The notes under the pieces are model-generated. The model was given only the letters and a program-made list of their open reading frames with translations, had not been told where the DNA came from and searched no databases. The position numbers and the translations under genes were made by a program. Source: an uncultured Pelagibacteraceae bacterium (GTDB lineage Bacteria; Pseudomonadota; Alphaproteobacteria; Pelagibacterales; Pelagibacteraceae). From it: 64,000 nt of DNA. Below, piece after piece: positions 8,092 to 17,419 of this stretch. The DNA is taken from positions 24,593 to 88,592 of the forward strand of contig CACNYD010000003.1 in the NCBI GenBank assembly GCA_902624635.1. The letters are read 5' to 3'. Numbering within the stretch: position 1 is the stretch's first letter; the number at the start of each line of letters is the position of its first letter.

Positions 8092-8502
8092 TTAAAATTT
8101 TAGATAAGCTTTTTTCAAATCAACAAGAGGATGTTTGGGGGACATTTGAAACTTAACTAATAGCTCTCTAGCAATCATATCTCTATCTTGTTGATTATTT
8201 GGTAATTTGATTGTTTTAGGAATAGTAACCCAGCCATTAGCATTTCTGCAAAAAACTGCTGGTCTATCCTCCTCATAACCCATATGAACATCTTCTAACC
8301 AATTCAAATCATCCCATCCCATTGCTTCAATATATTTTTTTAAAAACGGAGTAAGCTTTGTATAGTCTGGCAAAAGATTTACGTCATATCGATAACCAAT
8401 TGACTGACCAATCATTTTTTCTCTGGCCGTTTCTTTCTTTTTACCTAATTGACCTTTGATCTCTTTAACTTTAACTAGCGTTTTACCTTTTTTCTTTACC
8501 AT
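8092..8502 (-). CDS. Unknown protein in module B, 136 aa
   Basis: A soluble protein with a Lys-rich N-terminus (MVKKKGKTLVKVKEIKGQ). The rest is compact and rich in aromatic and acidic residues, with IEAMGWDDLNWLEDVHMGYE at about 57-76 and RPAVFCRNANGWVTIPK after it. No signal peptide or transmembrane segment is evident. It follows the FMN subunit of module B with an 8-base gap and precedes amt, so it belongs to the same transcript. It is not recognised as a known family. A helper or regulatory subunit of the module B enzyme is one possibility, drawn only from position. Confidence 0.7.
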   Translation of the reverse strand: MVKKKGKTLVKVKEIKGQLGKKKETAREKMIGQSIGYRYDVNLLPDYTKLTPFLKKYIEAMGWDDLNWLEDVHMGYEEDRPAVFCRNANGWVTIPKTIKLPNNQQDRDMIARELLVKFQMSPKHPLVDLKKAYLKF

Positions 8503-8510
8503 ATTAAAAA

Positions 8511-9929
8511 TTATATTTTGTGATAGTTATCAACTCCAACAGTATAATTTGTTCCAGCTAATGGCACTTTTGCTAATGCTGAAGCTTCCGAAGTAAGCGC
8601 AGCTAAATCTTCAGGCTCTAAAGAGTGAATGTTAGTTTTTCCACAAGCTCTTGCTAGCAATTGTGCTTCAAGCGTCATTGAGTGAAGATAATTATAAACT
8701 CTTATTGCAGCATCATCAGGATTTAATCTTGCTCTAAGTTTTGGATCTTGTGTTGCAACACCTACAGGACATCTACCTGTATGGCAGTGATAACATTCTC
8801 CAGCTTTAACTCCCATTTCTTTTTCAAAATTTGCTTCTGGTATGTCTTTATTACAATTTAAAGCAATCATAGAACCAGTTCCAATAGCAATTGCATCTGC
8901 ACCTAATGCAAGAGCTTTTGCCATATCTGCTCCATCTCTTACACCACCAGCATAAATTAATGTTACTTTTCCAGTTTTTCCAACATCATCAATTGCTCTT
9001 CTTGCCTCTCTTATAGCTGCTATTCCAGGAATACCTGTATTTGCAGCAGCAATGTGTGGGCCTGCACCTGTTGATCCTTCCATACCATCTAAATAAATTG
9101 AGTCTGGATCACACTTTGCAGCCATTCGTACATCATCATAAACTTTTGAAGCCCCTAGTTTTAATTGAATTGGAACTTTATTTTTTGTTAGTTGTCTTAA
9201 TTCCTCAACTTTTAAAGCTAAATCATCTGGACCTAGCCAATCGGGATGTCTCGCAGGAGATCGTTGGTCAATACCAGATGGTAATGATCTCATTTCTGCT
9301 ACTTGATCTGTAACTTTTTGACCCATTAAATGTCCACCCATACCTACTTTTTGACCTTGCCCAATAAAAACTTCTATCCCATCTGCTAATTGTGCATGGT
9401 GTGGGTTAAACCCGTATCTTGATTGAATACATTGATAGAACCATTTTTCAGAATATCTTCTCTCATCTGGGATCATGCCACCTTCACCAGAACAGGTAGC
9501 ACTTCCTGCCATTGTAGCTCCACGTGCTAGAGCAGTTTTTGCTTCATAAGATAATGCTCCAAAACTCATTCCAGTGATATATACAGGAATATCTAATTCA
9601 ATTGGGTTTTCACATCGTGGCCCAATTACAGTTTTAGTTTCACACTTTTCTCTATAACCTTCGATTACAAATCTTGTTAAAGTTCCAGGAAGAAAAACAA
9701 GATCATCAAAAGTTGGAATTTTTTTCATCAGCGCCATTCCACGCATTCTGTATCTTCCCAACTGTGATTTAATATGAATATCGTCTATAACTTCAGGTGT
9801 AAAAATTGCGTTATGGCCAAGTAAACTTTTGTTTCTTCCGCCATTGTTGTTTAAGTGAACATCAGCTTTACCACCGACATTTGCTTTTAGTTTACCGTTA
9901 CTCTTTTTTTTCTTTTTTTTCTTAGCCAT
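8511..9929 (-). CDS. Glutamate synthase FMN/Fe-S domain protein (module B)
   Basis: A 472-aa paralogue of the module A FMN subunit, with a Lys-rich leader. The FMN barrel motifs are present: GQGQKVGMGGHLMGQKV (about 190-206), YLDGMEGSTGAG near 279, and AGGVRDGADMAKALALGAD near 328. It keeps the cysteine cluster C379, C382 and C387 in GECYHCHTGRCPVGVATQ, matching the [3Fe-4S] site of GltB, so it should carry FMN plus an Fe-S cluster. The family converts 2-iminoglutarate to glutamate or transfers an amine to it. The start overlaps the stop of the GXGXG gene as TAATG. The substrate of the module B complex is not established; it could be glutamate synthase, GlxD-like or MgsC-like. Confidence 0.82.
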   Translation of the reverse strand: MAKKKKKKKSNGKLKANVGGKADVHLNNNGGRNKSLLGHNAIFTPEVIDDIHIKSQLGRYRMRGMALMKKIPTFDDLVFLPGTLTRFVIEGYREKCETKTVIGPRCENPIELDIPVYITGMSFGALSYEAKTALARGATMAGSATCSGEGGMIPDERRYSEKWFYQCIQSRYGFNPHHAQLADGIEVFIGQGQKVGMGGHLMGQKVTDQVAEMRSLPSGIDQRSPARHPDWLGPDDLALKVEELRQLTKNKVPIQLKLGASKVYDDVRMAAKCDPDSIYLDGMEGSTGAGPHIAAANTGIPGIAAIREARRAIDDVGKTGKVTLIYAGGVRDGADMAKALALGADAIAIGTGSMIALNCNKDIPEANFEKEMGVKAGECYHCHTGRCPVGVATQDPKLRARLNPDDAAIRVYNYLHSMTLEAQLLARACGKTNIHSLEPEDLAALTSEASALAKVPLAGTNYTVGVDNYHKI

Positions 9930-10783
9930 TAAATTGCTCCTTTTTTCTCTGTAGGTTCTAAGTTATCATAATTCCATAGTTTTTTCCCTGCGACTACTTT
10001 TGTCATCTTGCTAACATCAAAGTTTGCTCCAATTTCTGCAACTTTTAACTTTCTTTTTAACCAATCCTGATCGCTTTTTGTCAATTCTGAGGGAACAGCG
10101 TCACTTCCATATGATCCAATTTCACCACCAATGAAAATTGTGCCATCATACATAGAATCACCTAAGTTAATTCCAACATCACCTAAAATTATTATTCTAC
10201 CTCTTTGCATCATGAATCCCGTAAAGGCTCCTGCATCACCACCAATTATGATCGTTCCACCTTTCATATCGATACCTGTTCTAGCTCCAACACTTCCTTT
10301 ACAAATCAGATCACCACCTCTTATAGCTGCTCCAAAACATGATCCCGCATTTTTTTCTATAACAACTTTACCAGCCATTAGGTTTTCTGCACACGACCAT
10401 CCAACTCTTCCATTAATTCTTACTACAGGTCCATCACAAGACCCTATTCCAAAATATCCTAAACTTCCCTCAAAAATTAAATTTAATTTGTTTAGTATTC
10501 CTACTCCCAAACTATGTTTTCCTTGAGGGTTCTTTATTACTATTGTTCCGTAACCTTCACTCATTAATCCATCAATTTTTTTATTTGCCTCAGCTGCGGT
10601 CATGTCCTTAACATCAAGGTCAGTTCTTTTATTAAAATCGACATCGTAGGTTCCAAAGTAATAAAAATTTTCAGCTTCATCTGGATTAAAAAACTTTTGC
10701 TGTGTTCTTCCAGTTAGAACTTCACTGTGCATACCCATTTCTTGGGCTTTAGTTTTTTTAGTTACATTTTTTAAATTTGCCAT
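9929..10783 (-). CDS. Glutamate synthase GXGXG domain protein (module B)
   Basis: A 284-aa protein whose C-terminal two thirds are the GXGXG beta-helix: GSLGYFGIGSCDGPVVRING, GSCFGAAIRGGDLICKG, GGTIIIGGDAGAFTGF and GDVGINLGDSMYDGTIFIGG in successive turns. The first about 75 residues are an extra N-terminal region (YYFGTYDVDFNKRTDLD) longer than in the module A copy. It overlaps the upstream amidotransferase gene by 13 bases and the downstream FMN gene at TAATG, so the three are translationally coupled. Its role is structural, coupling the amidotransferase and FMN sites. Confidence 0.82.
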   Translation of the reverse strand: MANLKNVTKKTKAQEMGMHSEVLTGRTQQKFFNPDEAENFYYFGTYDVDFNKRTDLDVKDMTAAEANKKIDGLMSEGYGTIVIKNPQGKHSLGVGILNKLNLIFEGSLGYFGIGSCDGPVVRINGRVGWSCAENLMAGKVVIEKNAGSCFGAAIRGGDLICKGSVGARTGIDMKGGTIIIGGDAGAFTGFMMQRGRIIILGDVGINLGDSMYDGTIFIGGEIGSYGSDAVPSELTKSDQDWLKRKLKVAEIGANFDVSKMTKVVAGKKLWNYDNLEPTEKKGAI

Positions 10784-11715
10784 ACTTTAACTTCTCCATC
10801 GAAAGGATCATAAGTGTCTATTTCTTGGGGCAAAACAGATCTGATTGCTATCTCTTCCGAACCCATAGCAACTAAATCATCAGATTCGTATAGGACCAAA
10901 GGTTTTGCCGCCATTGTATCTTTGGCCATGCCCAAAGAATTTTTTGTTGCCACGAAATATGTAAAGACTCCATCAAGACCAGAAAGAGACTCTTTCATAC
11001 CTTCCTCTAAAGTTGCTCCACTTCTCATTTTTTCTGCTAAATAAACCGCAATTAATTCTGAGTCGCACTCAGACATAAATCTCATACCTTTATTTTCCAA
11101 AACTCTTCTATTGTTCCAATAATTTGTTAATTGACCATTATGAACAACAGAAACGTCGCTAAAAGGATACCCCCAAAAAGGGTGAGCAGATTTAATATCT
11201 ACCCCAGACTCTGTAGCCATTCGAGCATGGCCTATAGCGTGTGTTCCAACTAATTTATCTAAATTATATCTTTCACAAACCATTTTAGCATTTCCTAAAT
11301 CTTTAATTACTTCTAAAGATTTACCCATTGATAAAATCTCAACACCAGGAATGCTCTCAATTTTTTGAGAAAATTCTAATAAGTCTTTTTTATCATATTC
11401 GATTTCGTATCTTAATGAATAAGGAAGTGTTCGTTCCTCTTTTACAATTTTTGCACCAAGTTCTTTAATGCAATCATCAACAACTTTTTTTCTTTCATCA
11501 TAAACAGATACATCTTCAGCTACTGAAGAACTACCTTCACCAACATTTTCACCTATTTTAATTCTTGCAATAAAATTTTTACCATCAGTGTCTCCATACA
11601 AAGCGTAACCTGTTGAATCTTCACCTCTATGTTTCAAGGCTTGCAGCATACCTTGCAATTCAGAACCAACGTTTGAAGATTTGTTTCTATGTATTAGACC
11701 CGCAATTCCGCACAT
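10771..11715 (-). CDS. Class II glutamine amidotransferase subunit (module B)
   Basis: A 314-aa protein opening MCGIAGLIHRNK, with Cys2 as N-terminal nucleophile. It also has KHRGEDSTGYALYG near 28, HARMATESGVDIKSAHPFW near 168, and HNGQLTNYWNNRRVL near 193. It is the amidotransferase part of the split glutamate-synthase-like complex; it would release ammonia or an amine from a gamma-glutamyl amide. A GAGAGG element lies about 8 bases before the start. The gene lies 29 bases after the divergent GS-like ligase, the natural supplier of such an amide. Confidence 0.82.
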   Translation of the reverse strand: MCGIAGLIHRNKSSNVGSELQGMLQALKHRGEDSTGYALYGDTDGKNFIARIKIGENVGEGSSSVAEDVSVYDERKKVVDDCIKELGAKIVKEERTLPYSLRYEIEYDKKDLLEFSQKIESIPGVEILSMGKSLEVIKDLGNAKMVCERYNLDKLVGTHAIGHARMATESGVDIKSAHPFWGYPFSDVSVVHNGQLTNYWNNRRVLENKGMRFMSECDSELIAVYLAEKMRSGATLEEGMKESLSGLDGVFTYFVATKNSLGMAKDTMAAKPLVLYESDDLVAMGSEEIAIRSVLPQEIDTYDPFDGEVKVWQI

Positions 11716-11744
11716 AAATCTTGCCTCTCTATATATTTAAATTC

Positions 11745-13214
11745 CTATGGTAAACAATCAAGATAAGTATCGAGATCCCATTGAGTTGTCGCTCCGAGAA
11801 ATCTTTCCCACTCATCATTCTTATACCAATGAAATACCTTATACATCTCATCTGGCATAGCAGATTTTATTACTTCATCCTCAGCTAATCTTTCTAAAGC
11901 CTCACCTAGACTTAAAGGAAGTTTTTTTACATCTTTACCAGCTTTCTGAGCTTCATAAATGTTTCTTGACTCTGGAGCTGCAGGCTTCATCTTGTTTGAA
12001 ATACCTTCATCACATGCTTTTAATAAAGCCGCACCTAAAAGATAAGGATTGTGCATTGAGTCAACTGATCTGTACTCAAATCTTCCAGGAGCTGAAACTC
12101 TTAAACCACAAGTTCTATTTTGATATCCCCAATCTGCATAGACTGGCGCCCAAAAGCCTTGATCCCATAATCTTCTATACGAGTTTACAGTGGATGAGCC
12201 TAATGCTGTTAAAGCTGGCAAGTGTTTCATAATACCAGCTATTGATTGTAAACCAATTTTTCCAGGTAATTGCATGTCTTTTGTATCAGGCATGAAAGTG
12301 TTTGTTCCACCAGACACATAACTAAAAACTTCTTCTACTCCAGGTAAAGTTTTATGACCAAGTTTATTGACAGATACTTTTCCGCCTTTCCATAAAGACA
12401 TATTTGTATGACAACCACTAGCAGAAACTCCCATAAATGGTTTTGTCATAAAACATGCTATTAAATTATGTTCCCTCGCAACCTGAGCACAAATTTGTCT
12501 GTAAGTTGATAATCTATCAGCATTTCTTAGGACATTATCAAAAGTCCAGTTTAGCTCTAATTGACCAGGAGCATCCTCGTGATCTCCTTGAATCATATCT
12601 AAACCCATAGCATTTGCGTACTCAATAACTTTCATAAATACAGGTCTTAAGGACTCGAACTGATCAATATGATAACAAAATGGTTTTGAAAATCCTTTTC
12701 CAGTCGGTGTTCCATCTGGATTTTTTGTAAGCCACATCATTTCAGGCTCTGTTCCAACTCTTAATTCTAAGCCATGTTTATCTTTAAATTCGTCCATAAA
12801 AATTCTCAAATTTCCTCTACAATCAGAGGTTAAATGACCACCTGGATTTTCTCTTTCTTCTCGATTTCTAAAACATGTACAAAAAACTCTTCCAATTCTT
12901 TTATCCCAAGGAAGTTGAACAAAAGTTTCTGGATCAGGGATACCCACGAGCTCCATTGCTTCAGGTCCATATCCAATATAATTATTGTGTCTGTCTAAAA
13001 ATAAATTAGCTGTAGATCCATAAACCAACTGAAAACCTTTTTCTGCAGTTCTTTCCCAATGATCTGCGGGAATACCCTTACCAACTACTCTTCCTGTTAC
13101 TGAAATAAATTGAAAATAAATATAAGTTATTCCTAATTCCTTTATCTTTTCTCTAACTCTTTTTATTAATTTATCTCTACCTGGTTGGTTTACGTGTTTT
13201 TCTAGATCGGTCAT
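11745..13214 (-). CDS. Divergent glutamine-synthetase-family ligase (module B)
   Basis: About 489 aa starting MTDLEKHVNQPGRDKL. A TTG 12 bases upstream would extend the frame, but AGGGGAG lies directly before the ATG at 13214, so that start is chosen. GS landmarks are GTEPEMMWL, QGDHEDAPGQLELNW, SGCHTNMSLW, NRTCGLRVSAPGRFEYR and DSMHNPYLLGAALL. The last replaces the usual SANPYL, so the amine/ammonia pocket may differ. It is clearly a paralogue of, and distinct from, the 441-aa ligase at 1855. It would make a gamma-glutamyl amide with ATP, passed to the downstream amidotransferase/GXGXG/FMN set. Glutamine synthetase or another glutamyl-amine ligase are both possible. Confidence 0.72.
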   Translation of the reverse strand: MTDLEKHVNQPGRDKLIKRVREKIKELGITYIYFQFISVTGRVVGKGIPADHWERTAEKGFQLVYGSTANLFLDRHNNYIGYGPEAMELVGIPDPETFVQLPWDKRIGRVFCTCFRNREERENPGGHLTSDCRGNLRIFMDEFKDKHGLELRVGTEPEMMWLTKNPDGTPTGKGFSKPFCYHIDQFESLRPVFMKVIEYANAMGLDMIQGDHEDAPGQLELNWTFDNVLRNADRLSTYRQICAQVAREHNLIACFMTKPFMGVSASGCHTNMSLWKGGKVSVNKLGHKTLPGVEEVFSYVSGGTNTFMPDTKDMQLPGKIGLQSIAGIMKHLPALTALGSSTVNSYRRLWDQGFWAPVYADWGYQNRTCGLRVSAPGRFEYRSVDSMHNPYLLGAALLKACDEGISNKMKPAAPESRNIYEAQKAGKDVKKLPLSLGEALERLAEDEVIKSAMPDEMYKVFHWYKNDEWERFLGATTQWDLDTYLDCLP

Positions 13215-13283
13215 GTCTCCCCTCAATGTATTATAATTTATTCAAGCGTAACTGAAAAATTTATTAGTGTCTAGGCTTGAAGT

Positions 13284-14609
13284 TTAGCTCCAAGGAAAAG
13301 GACTGTTCGAAGTAGGGTGAAGTTCACCCTTCTCGTAACGGTTGAATCTAAACGGTTTTAATAAATCACTTTCAGTTCCAAGAATTTCTTTTGCTACAAG
13401 TTCTCCAACACCAATCATTTTATAGCCATGGTTAGCATCGGCAATCATGTATACGTTTTCAAAAAATCTATCAAAGATTGGAAAAGAATCTGGTGTCATA
13501 CACCCAAGGCCACCTGATGGACCTTTTCTATACAAGTCAGATTTTCCTTCAAATCTTTTTTGGCAATGTGCTAGGGCAGAGCACCACATTTCACTAAATG
13601 CATCAGTAGTTTGATATTCTGGAGACTCAATTCCATAAGGATCAACATTCACCTGATCAAAATGTTTTTTAACAATGTAAGGTGATGTTCCTCCTTGAAC
13701 TCCCAAACCATCAATATCAGGCTTATAATAAATTCCCCAAATTTTATCTGTGATTAATTTTTTTGTTTTATCTGAATACAATGGTGCAGTTGAGTCTACA
13801 TGAACTACAGGCGGCTGTTTTCCGTCATTTGTTTTCAAGAAATCTGGATCAACGCCAATAACACCTTCTTGAAGCATCCAATAAGTCCACATGTCAGTTA
13901 CATGCATTTTACCATCTTTGCCTTTAATATTTGCTGTTTTAGGTAATTCCAACATATTCCAGAAATCTCTAGCCCATGGTCCTGCTCCGATTACTACTTG
14001 TTCACAATCGATTGTACCTTTATTAGTTTCAACTCCTGTAACCGCTTTACTATTGCTTCCTCTTTTAAATCCTGTAACTTTTACACCTTTCATTACTTGA
14101 ACGCCATTAGAAGTAGATTTATTTTCTAAAGCTTTAATAGAGTCCTTATTAAAAGCATATCCACCTTTTTTTTCATGAAGGATTGAAGTAATCCCTTGAG
14201 CTTGCCAGTCATCAAACATGCCTTTCATATATTTCATACAATCTTTTTCACCTTCTATAAAATCAGACTCATATCCAATTGCTTTTTGTTGTTCATAAAT
14301 AGTTGCAACGTCTTCATGCATAACTTCTGGTGAAATTTGTAAATAACCTACAGGATTATATTTAAATGCTTTTGGATCACTTTCCCAAACGGAGACTGAG
14401 TGAGCCATCAATTCTCTCATTGCTGGTTGAAAATAATTATTTCTAACTACTCCACATGCAATTCCACTTGCTCCAGCGGCAGTATCTTTTTTCTCGAGAA
14501 CAATAATATCTCCTGGATTTTTATAAGTTTCAGATAATTTCCAAGCAGTGCTTAAACCGTGGATACCTCCACCGATTATTACTACTTTTGCTTTTGTCGG
14601 TAATGACAT
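13284..14609 (-). CDS. FAD-dependent amine oxidoreductase (DAO family, sarcosine oxidase beta-like)
   Basis: About 441 aa starting MSLPTKAKVVIIGGGIHGL; an upstream in-frame TTG is a weaker start. The N-terminal Rossmann motif GGGIHGLSTAWKLSE binds FAD, and the C-terminus has YMIADANHGYKMIGVGELVA typical of DAO-family enzymes. It lacks the GTARH motif that anchors the covalent FMN in SoxB (H184 of the SoxB at 27371), so it probably works without the SoxDAG partners. It would oxidise a secondary or tertiary amine. It is the first gene upstream of the module B ligase (about 70 bases), so it may oxidise the N-substituted product of module B. The substrate is unknown. Confidence 0.72.
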   Translation of the reverse strand: MSLPTKAKVVIIGGGIHGLSTAWKLSETYKNPGDIIVLEKKDTAAGASGIACGVVRNNYFQPAMRELMAHSVSVWESDPKAFKYNPVGYLQISPEVMHEDVATIYEQQKAIGYESDFIEGEKDCMKYMKGMFDDWQAQGITSILHEKKGGYAFNKDSIKALENKSTSNGVQVMKGVKVTGFKRGSNSKAVTGVETNKGTIDCEQVVIGAGPWARDFWNMLELPKTANIKGKDGKMHVTDMWTYWMLQEGVIGVDPDFLKTNDGKQPPVVHVDSTAPLYSDKTKKLITDKIWGIYYKPDIDGLGVQGGTSPYIVKKHFDQVNVDPYGIESPEYQTTDAFSEMWCSALAHCQKRFEGKSDLYRKGPSGGLGCMTPDSFPIFDRFFENVYMIADANHGYKMIGVGELVAKEILGTESDLLKPFRFNRYEKGELHPTSNSPFPWS

Positions 14610-14689
14610 ATACAAACTTTATTTTTCGTGCGACTTAAATATATAGTTTTTTATATATATAAAAAATATAAGTAAAACTTGTACAAATA

Positions 14690-15040
14690 TTAAAAACTCA
14701 GATGTTTTAGTGTTTCTATATAATTATTAAACTCGTCAATAAAACTCTCACTTGGTTTAATGTGCTTTTTTCTTTGATCATTTGAGGTTTTTTCTAAAAA
14801 GAAAAAACCTTTTTCACAAGCTTCATTTATCATCAAAGCTGACTTTGGACGTGAAGTTTTAAATAGTTTAGTTTTAAGTTCCTCAACAGTAAGATTTTCC
14901 TCATATTTATAAGCATGCATCACTAAAAGCATCATATGATAATGTGAAGGCGATTTTCTAAAAAAATAATTACTAGAAGTATGAGAAAGTTTCATTTGAT
15001 CTTCCCAAAATTCTAGTAAATCCTTCGCTGATTTTGGCAT
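14690..15040 (-). CDS. Small winged-helix/MarR-like protein coupled to tdm
   Basis: A 116-aa protein beginning MPKSAKDLLEFWEDQMKLSH. The middle (LTVEELKTKLFKTSRPKSALMINEACEKGFFFLEKTSNDQRKKHIKPS) reads like a winged helix-turn-helix with a basic wing, as in MarR-type regulators. Its start overlaps the stop of tdm by one base, so it is co-expressed with the TMAO demethylase. A role in controlling TMAO/methylamine genes is inferred from position. It is short for MarR (about 140 aa) and the effector site is not recognisable. Confidence 0.6.
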   Translation of the reverse strand: MPKSAKDLLEFWEDQMKLSHTSSNYFFRKSPSHYHMMLLVMHAYKYEENLTVEELKTKLFKTSRPKSALMINEACEKGFFFLEKTSNDQRKKHIKPSESFIDEFNNYIETLKHLSF

Positions 15041-17379
15041 TAGGATCTGACTCTTGTTTTCTTCGGATCAAAATGCGGAAATCCAACTACTTTCGCGGCA
15101 ATTCTTTTTTGATGACCATCAATTTTACCAACCTCAACTTCAGTTCCTTCACTTGAGTACTGAGCATCGATTCTACATAAAGCTATGTTTTTATTTAAAG
15201 TAGTAGATAAACAACCACTAGTTATCACACCTATTTGAGATCTCCCAATGTGAACGCAATCACCATGTCCAGCCGCCTCTTTACCAATAAGTTCTAGACC
15301 CACAAGTTTTTTTTGAGGATTTGCTTTTCTTTCTTTCAAAACCTCTTTACCAATAAAATCTTCCTCTTTAGTTTTTAAAGGAACAGCAAAACCTATTCCT
15401 GCCTCGAAAGGATCTTGTTGACCATCAAATTCATTACCAAATAAAATTAAACCAGCTTCAATTCTGAGTTTATCTAAGGCTGCAAATCCAGCTGGGATTA
15501 AGCCTTCATTTTTTCCAGTTTCCATAAGTTTATCCCAAACTTCGGAGGCATGACTTGGATGACACCATACTTCATAACCTAGTTCACCAGTATATCCTGT
15601 TCTTGATACAATCAATGGAATACCTTGCAGGTTTTCAATTCTACAAATAGTAAATCTGAACCATTCCAGTTCATCTATAGATGGTTGTGTTGGTGGAGTA
15701 AAAATCATTTTTTTTAATATTTCTCTACTTTTTGGACCTTGTATTGATACGTTACTAATCTGATCTGTTGAATTTTTTACATTGACCTTAAAGTTTTTCT
15801 TTTTAGCTATTTCTTTAAGCCACTCACCAGCATATTCATCACCACAAATCCATCTAAAACCAGTTTCACTTAATCTCAATAATGTACCATCGTCAAACAT
15901 CATTCCATTTTCATAACACATTGCAGAGTAAACAACTTGGCCAACAGCAAGTTTTTTAATATTTCTAGTTAATGTGTAGTTCATTAGTTCCTCAGCATCA
16001 GGACCTATGATTTCAAACTTTCTTAAGGCTGATAAGTCAATTAAAACTGCTTTTTCTCTACAAGCATTGTACTCTTCTACAACTCCATGCTTAGTATAAT
16101 CATTAGGCAACCAAAAACCTCTAGCGTCAATAAAATTTCTAGTAAGCTTAGATGTTTTTTCATGAAAACCGGAGTTTCTAGTAAGTTTTTTCTCTGAGTC
16201 AGCTTTCATTCTAAATGCAAATGATTTTGAAAATTCTTTTTTTTTATCATAAGTCCTAACAAAAATATCAGTAGGATTCCATGAATTACATGGATCAATA
16301 TCACTCGGACATGCAGTAGTTCCTATTGTTAGATCTTTTAGTGCACGAAACATAACATAATCACCTGGTCTAGCATAAGACTCATCAGAAATTACTGAAT
16401 TAAGACCAGTTGCAGATGTATTAAAAAATAAATTTATTGCGTGCCAACCTTTTTGTTTTTTTACACCATATCTATCCATAGAGCTTGTAAGATTGTCGGA
16501 ACAATTAGGATGACCAAAATAGCCCATATCCTCATAATATTTAGAAGTGCAAGCTAAATTAAATGTATCGTGTTTACCAACTGTATCTCTAATTACCTCA
16601 ACAAGAGGTTCATGATCAGTATCATAAAATTTTGAAAATAAACCTGGCCCTGGAAAAGTATTTCCCATAAAAGTTCTAGTTGTTTGCCAATCAAGACCTT
16701 TTTCAATATCTTTATCAAGTTTTCTTGTATCAAAAGCCACAAAGTCAGAACATTGTCTGCCTGCTGGACTTATTATTTGAATATAATCCCCTTCTTTCAC
16801 TTGATAAGAAATACTTGTTTGTCTATCAATATTTTTTTCGTAACTTGGTTCATAAATTGGGTCTGGTATCACTGATAATTCTTTATCATTTTTAATTTTA
16901 GATCTTTTGATAAATATTGTTAAATCACTTGATGGATTTTGATCGCTTATAATCATATTATTTTGAGGTGCTGCAAAAATTGAATAACATTTATCTTTAG
17001 ATTTTAATTTTATTTTTTCACCACTCGGTGTGTCGATATCAAAAACAATCGATGATTTTGAGGTATTTATATTTAGATTCCTCTTTTTTAATTGATAATT
17101 TGTAATTAAAGAGCTTTCGTCTTTATTGTTAAGTATTTCTTTTATAAAATTTGATTTATTGTTTTCTTTAAGGTTTAAAATTCCGAGCTCAGATTTTCCA
17201 TCTTTATTGAAGCAAATAATTTCACAAATTTGGTTACCTTCATCGTTTACGATCTCTATCTCATCGTCAGGAAAAATTTGCAATCCTGTCAGTCCTCCCG
17301 CAATAATTACATGTCTTTCAACTCCAGGTGGTAGTACATTTAGTCCTGGTTCTTTTATATCTAAAGTAGTAAGCGACAT
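15040..17379 (-). CDS. tdm: Trimethylamine N-oxide demethylase (DUF1989-GcvT fusion)
   Basis: A 779-aa fusion. Residues about 185-370 match DUF1989, with Cys residues at 210, 277, 293, 357 and 364 in contexts such as PAGRQCSDF and YFGHPNCSDNLTSS that can supply the zinc site. Residues about 400-770 are a THF-binding GcvT domain (SRTGYTGELGYEVWC, KLRIEAGLILFGNEFDG, GITSGCLS-like tail). This architecture and length match TMAO demethylase Tdm, which splits TMAO into dimethylamine and formaldehyde and can load the C1 unit on tetrahydrofolate. It is divergent from tmoX, the TMAO-binding protein gene, with a 99-base shared promoter region. Confidence 0.9.
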   Translation of the reverse strand: MSLTTLDIKEPGLNVLPPGVERHVIIAGGLTGLQIFPDDEIEIVNDEGNQICEIICFNKDGKSELGILNLKENNKSNFIKEILNNKDESSLITNYQLKKRNLNINTSKSSIVFDIDTPSGEKIKLKSKDKCYSIFAAPQNNMIISDQNPSSDLTIFIKRSKIKNDKELSVIPDPIYEPSYEKNIDRQTSISYQVKEGDYIQIISPAGRQCSDFVAFDTRKLDKDIEKGLDWQTTRTFMGNTFPGPGLFSKFYDTDHEPLVEVIRDTVGKHDTFNLACTSKYYEDMGYFGHPNCSDNLTSSMDRYGVKKQKGWHAINLFFNTSATGLNSVISDESYARPGDYVMFRALKDLTIGTTACPSDIDPCNSWNPTDIFVRTYDKKKEFSKSFAFRMKADSEKKLTRNSGFHEKTSKLTRNFIDARGFWLPNDYTKHGVVEEYNACREKAVLIDLSALRKFEIIGPDAEELMNYTLTRNIKKLAVGQVVYSAMCYENGMMFDDGTLLRLSETGFRWICGDEYAGEWLKEIAKKKNFKVNVKNSTDQISNVSIQGPKSREILKKMIFTPPTQPSIDELEWFRFTICRIENLQGIPLIVSRTGYTGELGYEVWCHPSHASEVWDKLMETGKNEGLIPAGFAALDKLRIEAGLILFGNEFDGQQDPFEAGIGFAVPLKTKEEDFIGKEVLKERKANPQKKLVGLELIGKEAAGHGDCVHIGRSQIGVITSGCLSTTLNKNIALCRIDAQYSSEGTEVEVGKIDGHQKRIAAKVVGFPHFDPKKTRVRS

Positions 17380-17419
17380 TTTTTAAAATCCAATTATATA
17401 ATATATAAATATCTAGGTG

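Noticed and set aside
10131..10526. 131-codon open frame on the plus strand
   Set aside because: It lies entirely antisense to the GXGXG protein of module B and is Pro/Ile-rich, as expected from a reverse shadow of Gly-rich repeats.
13215..13283. Riboswitch before the module B ligase, or before fhs/sox (27255-27370)
   Set aside because: No glycine, THF or SAM riboswitch core could be recognised; the gaps are short and AT-rich without conserved paired elements.
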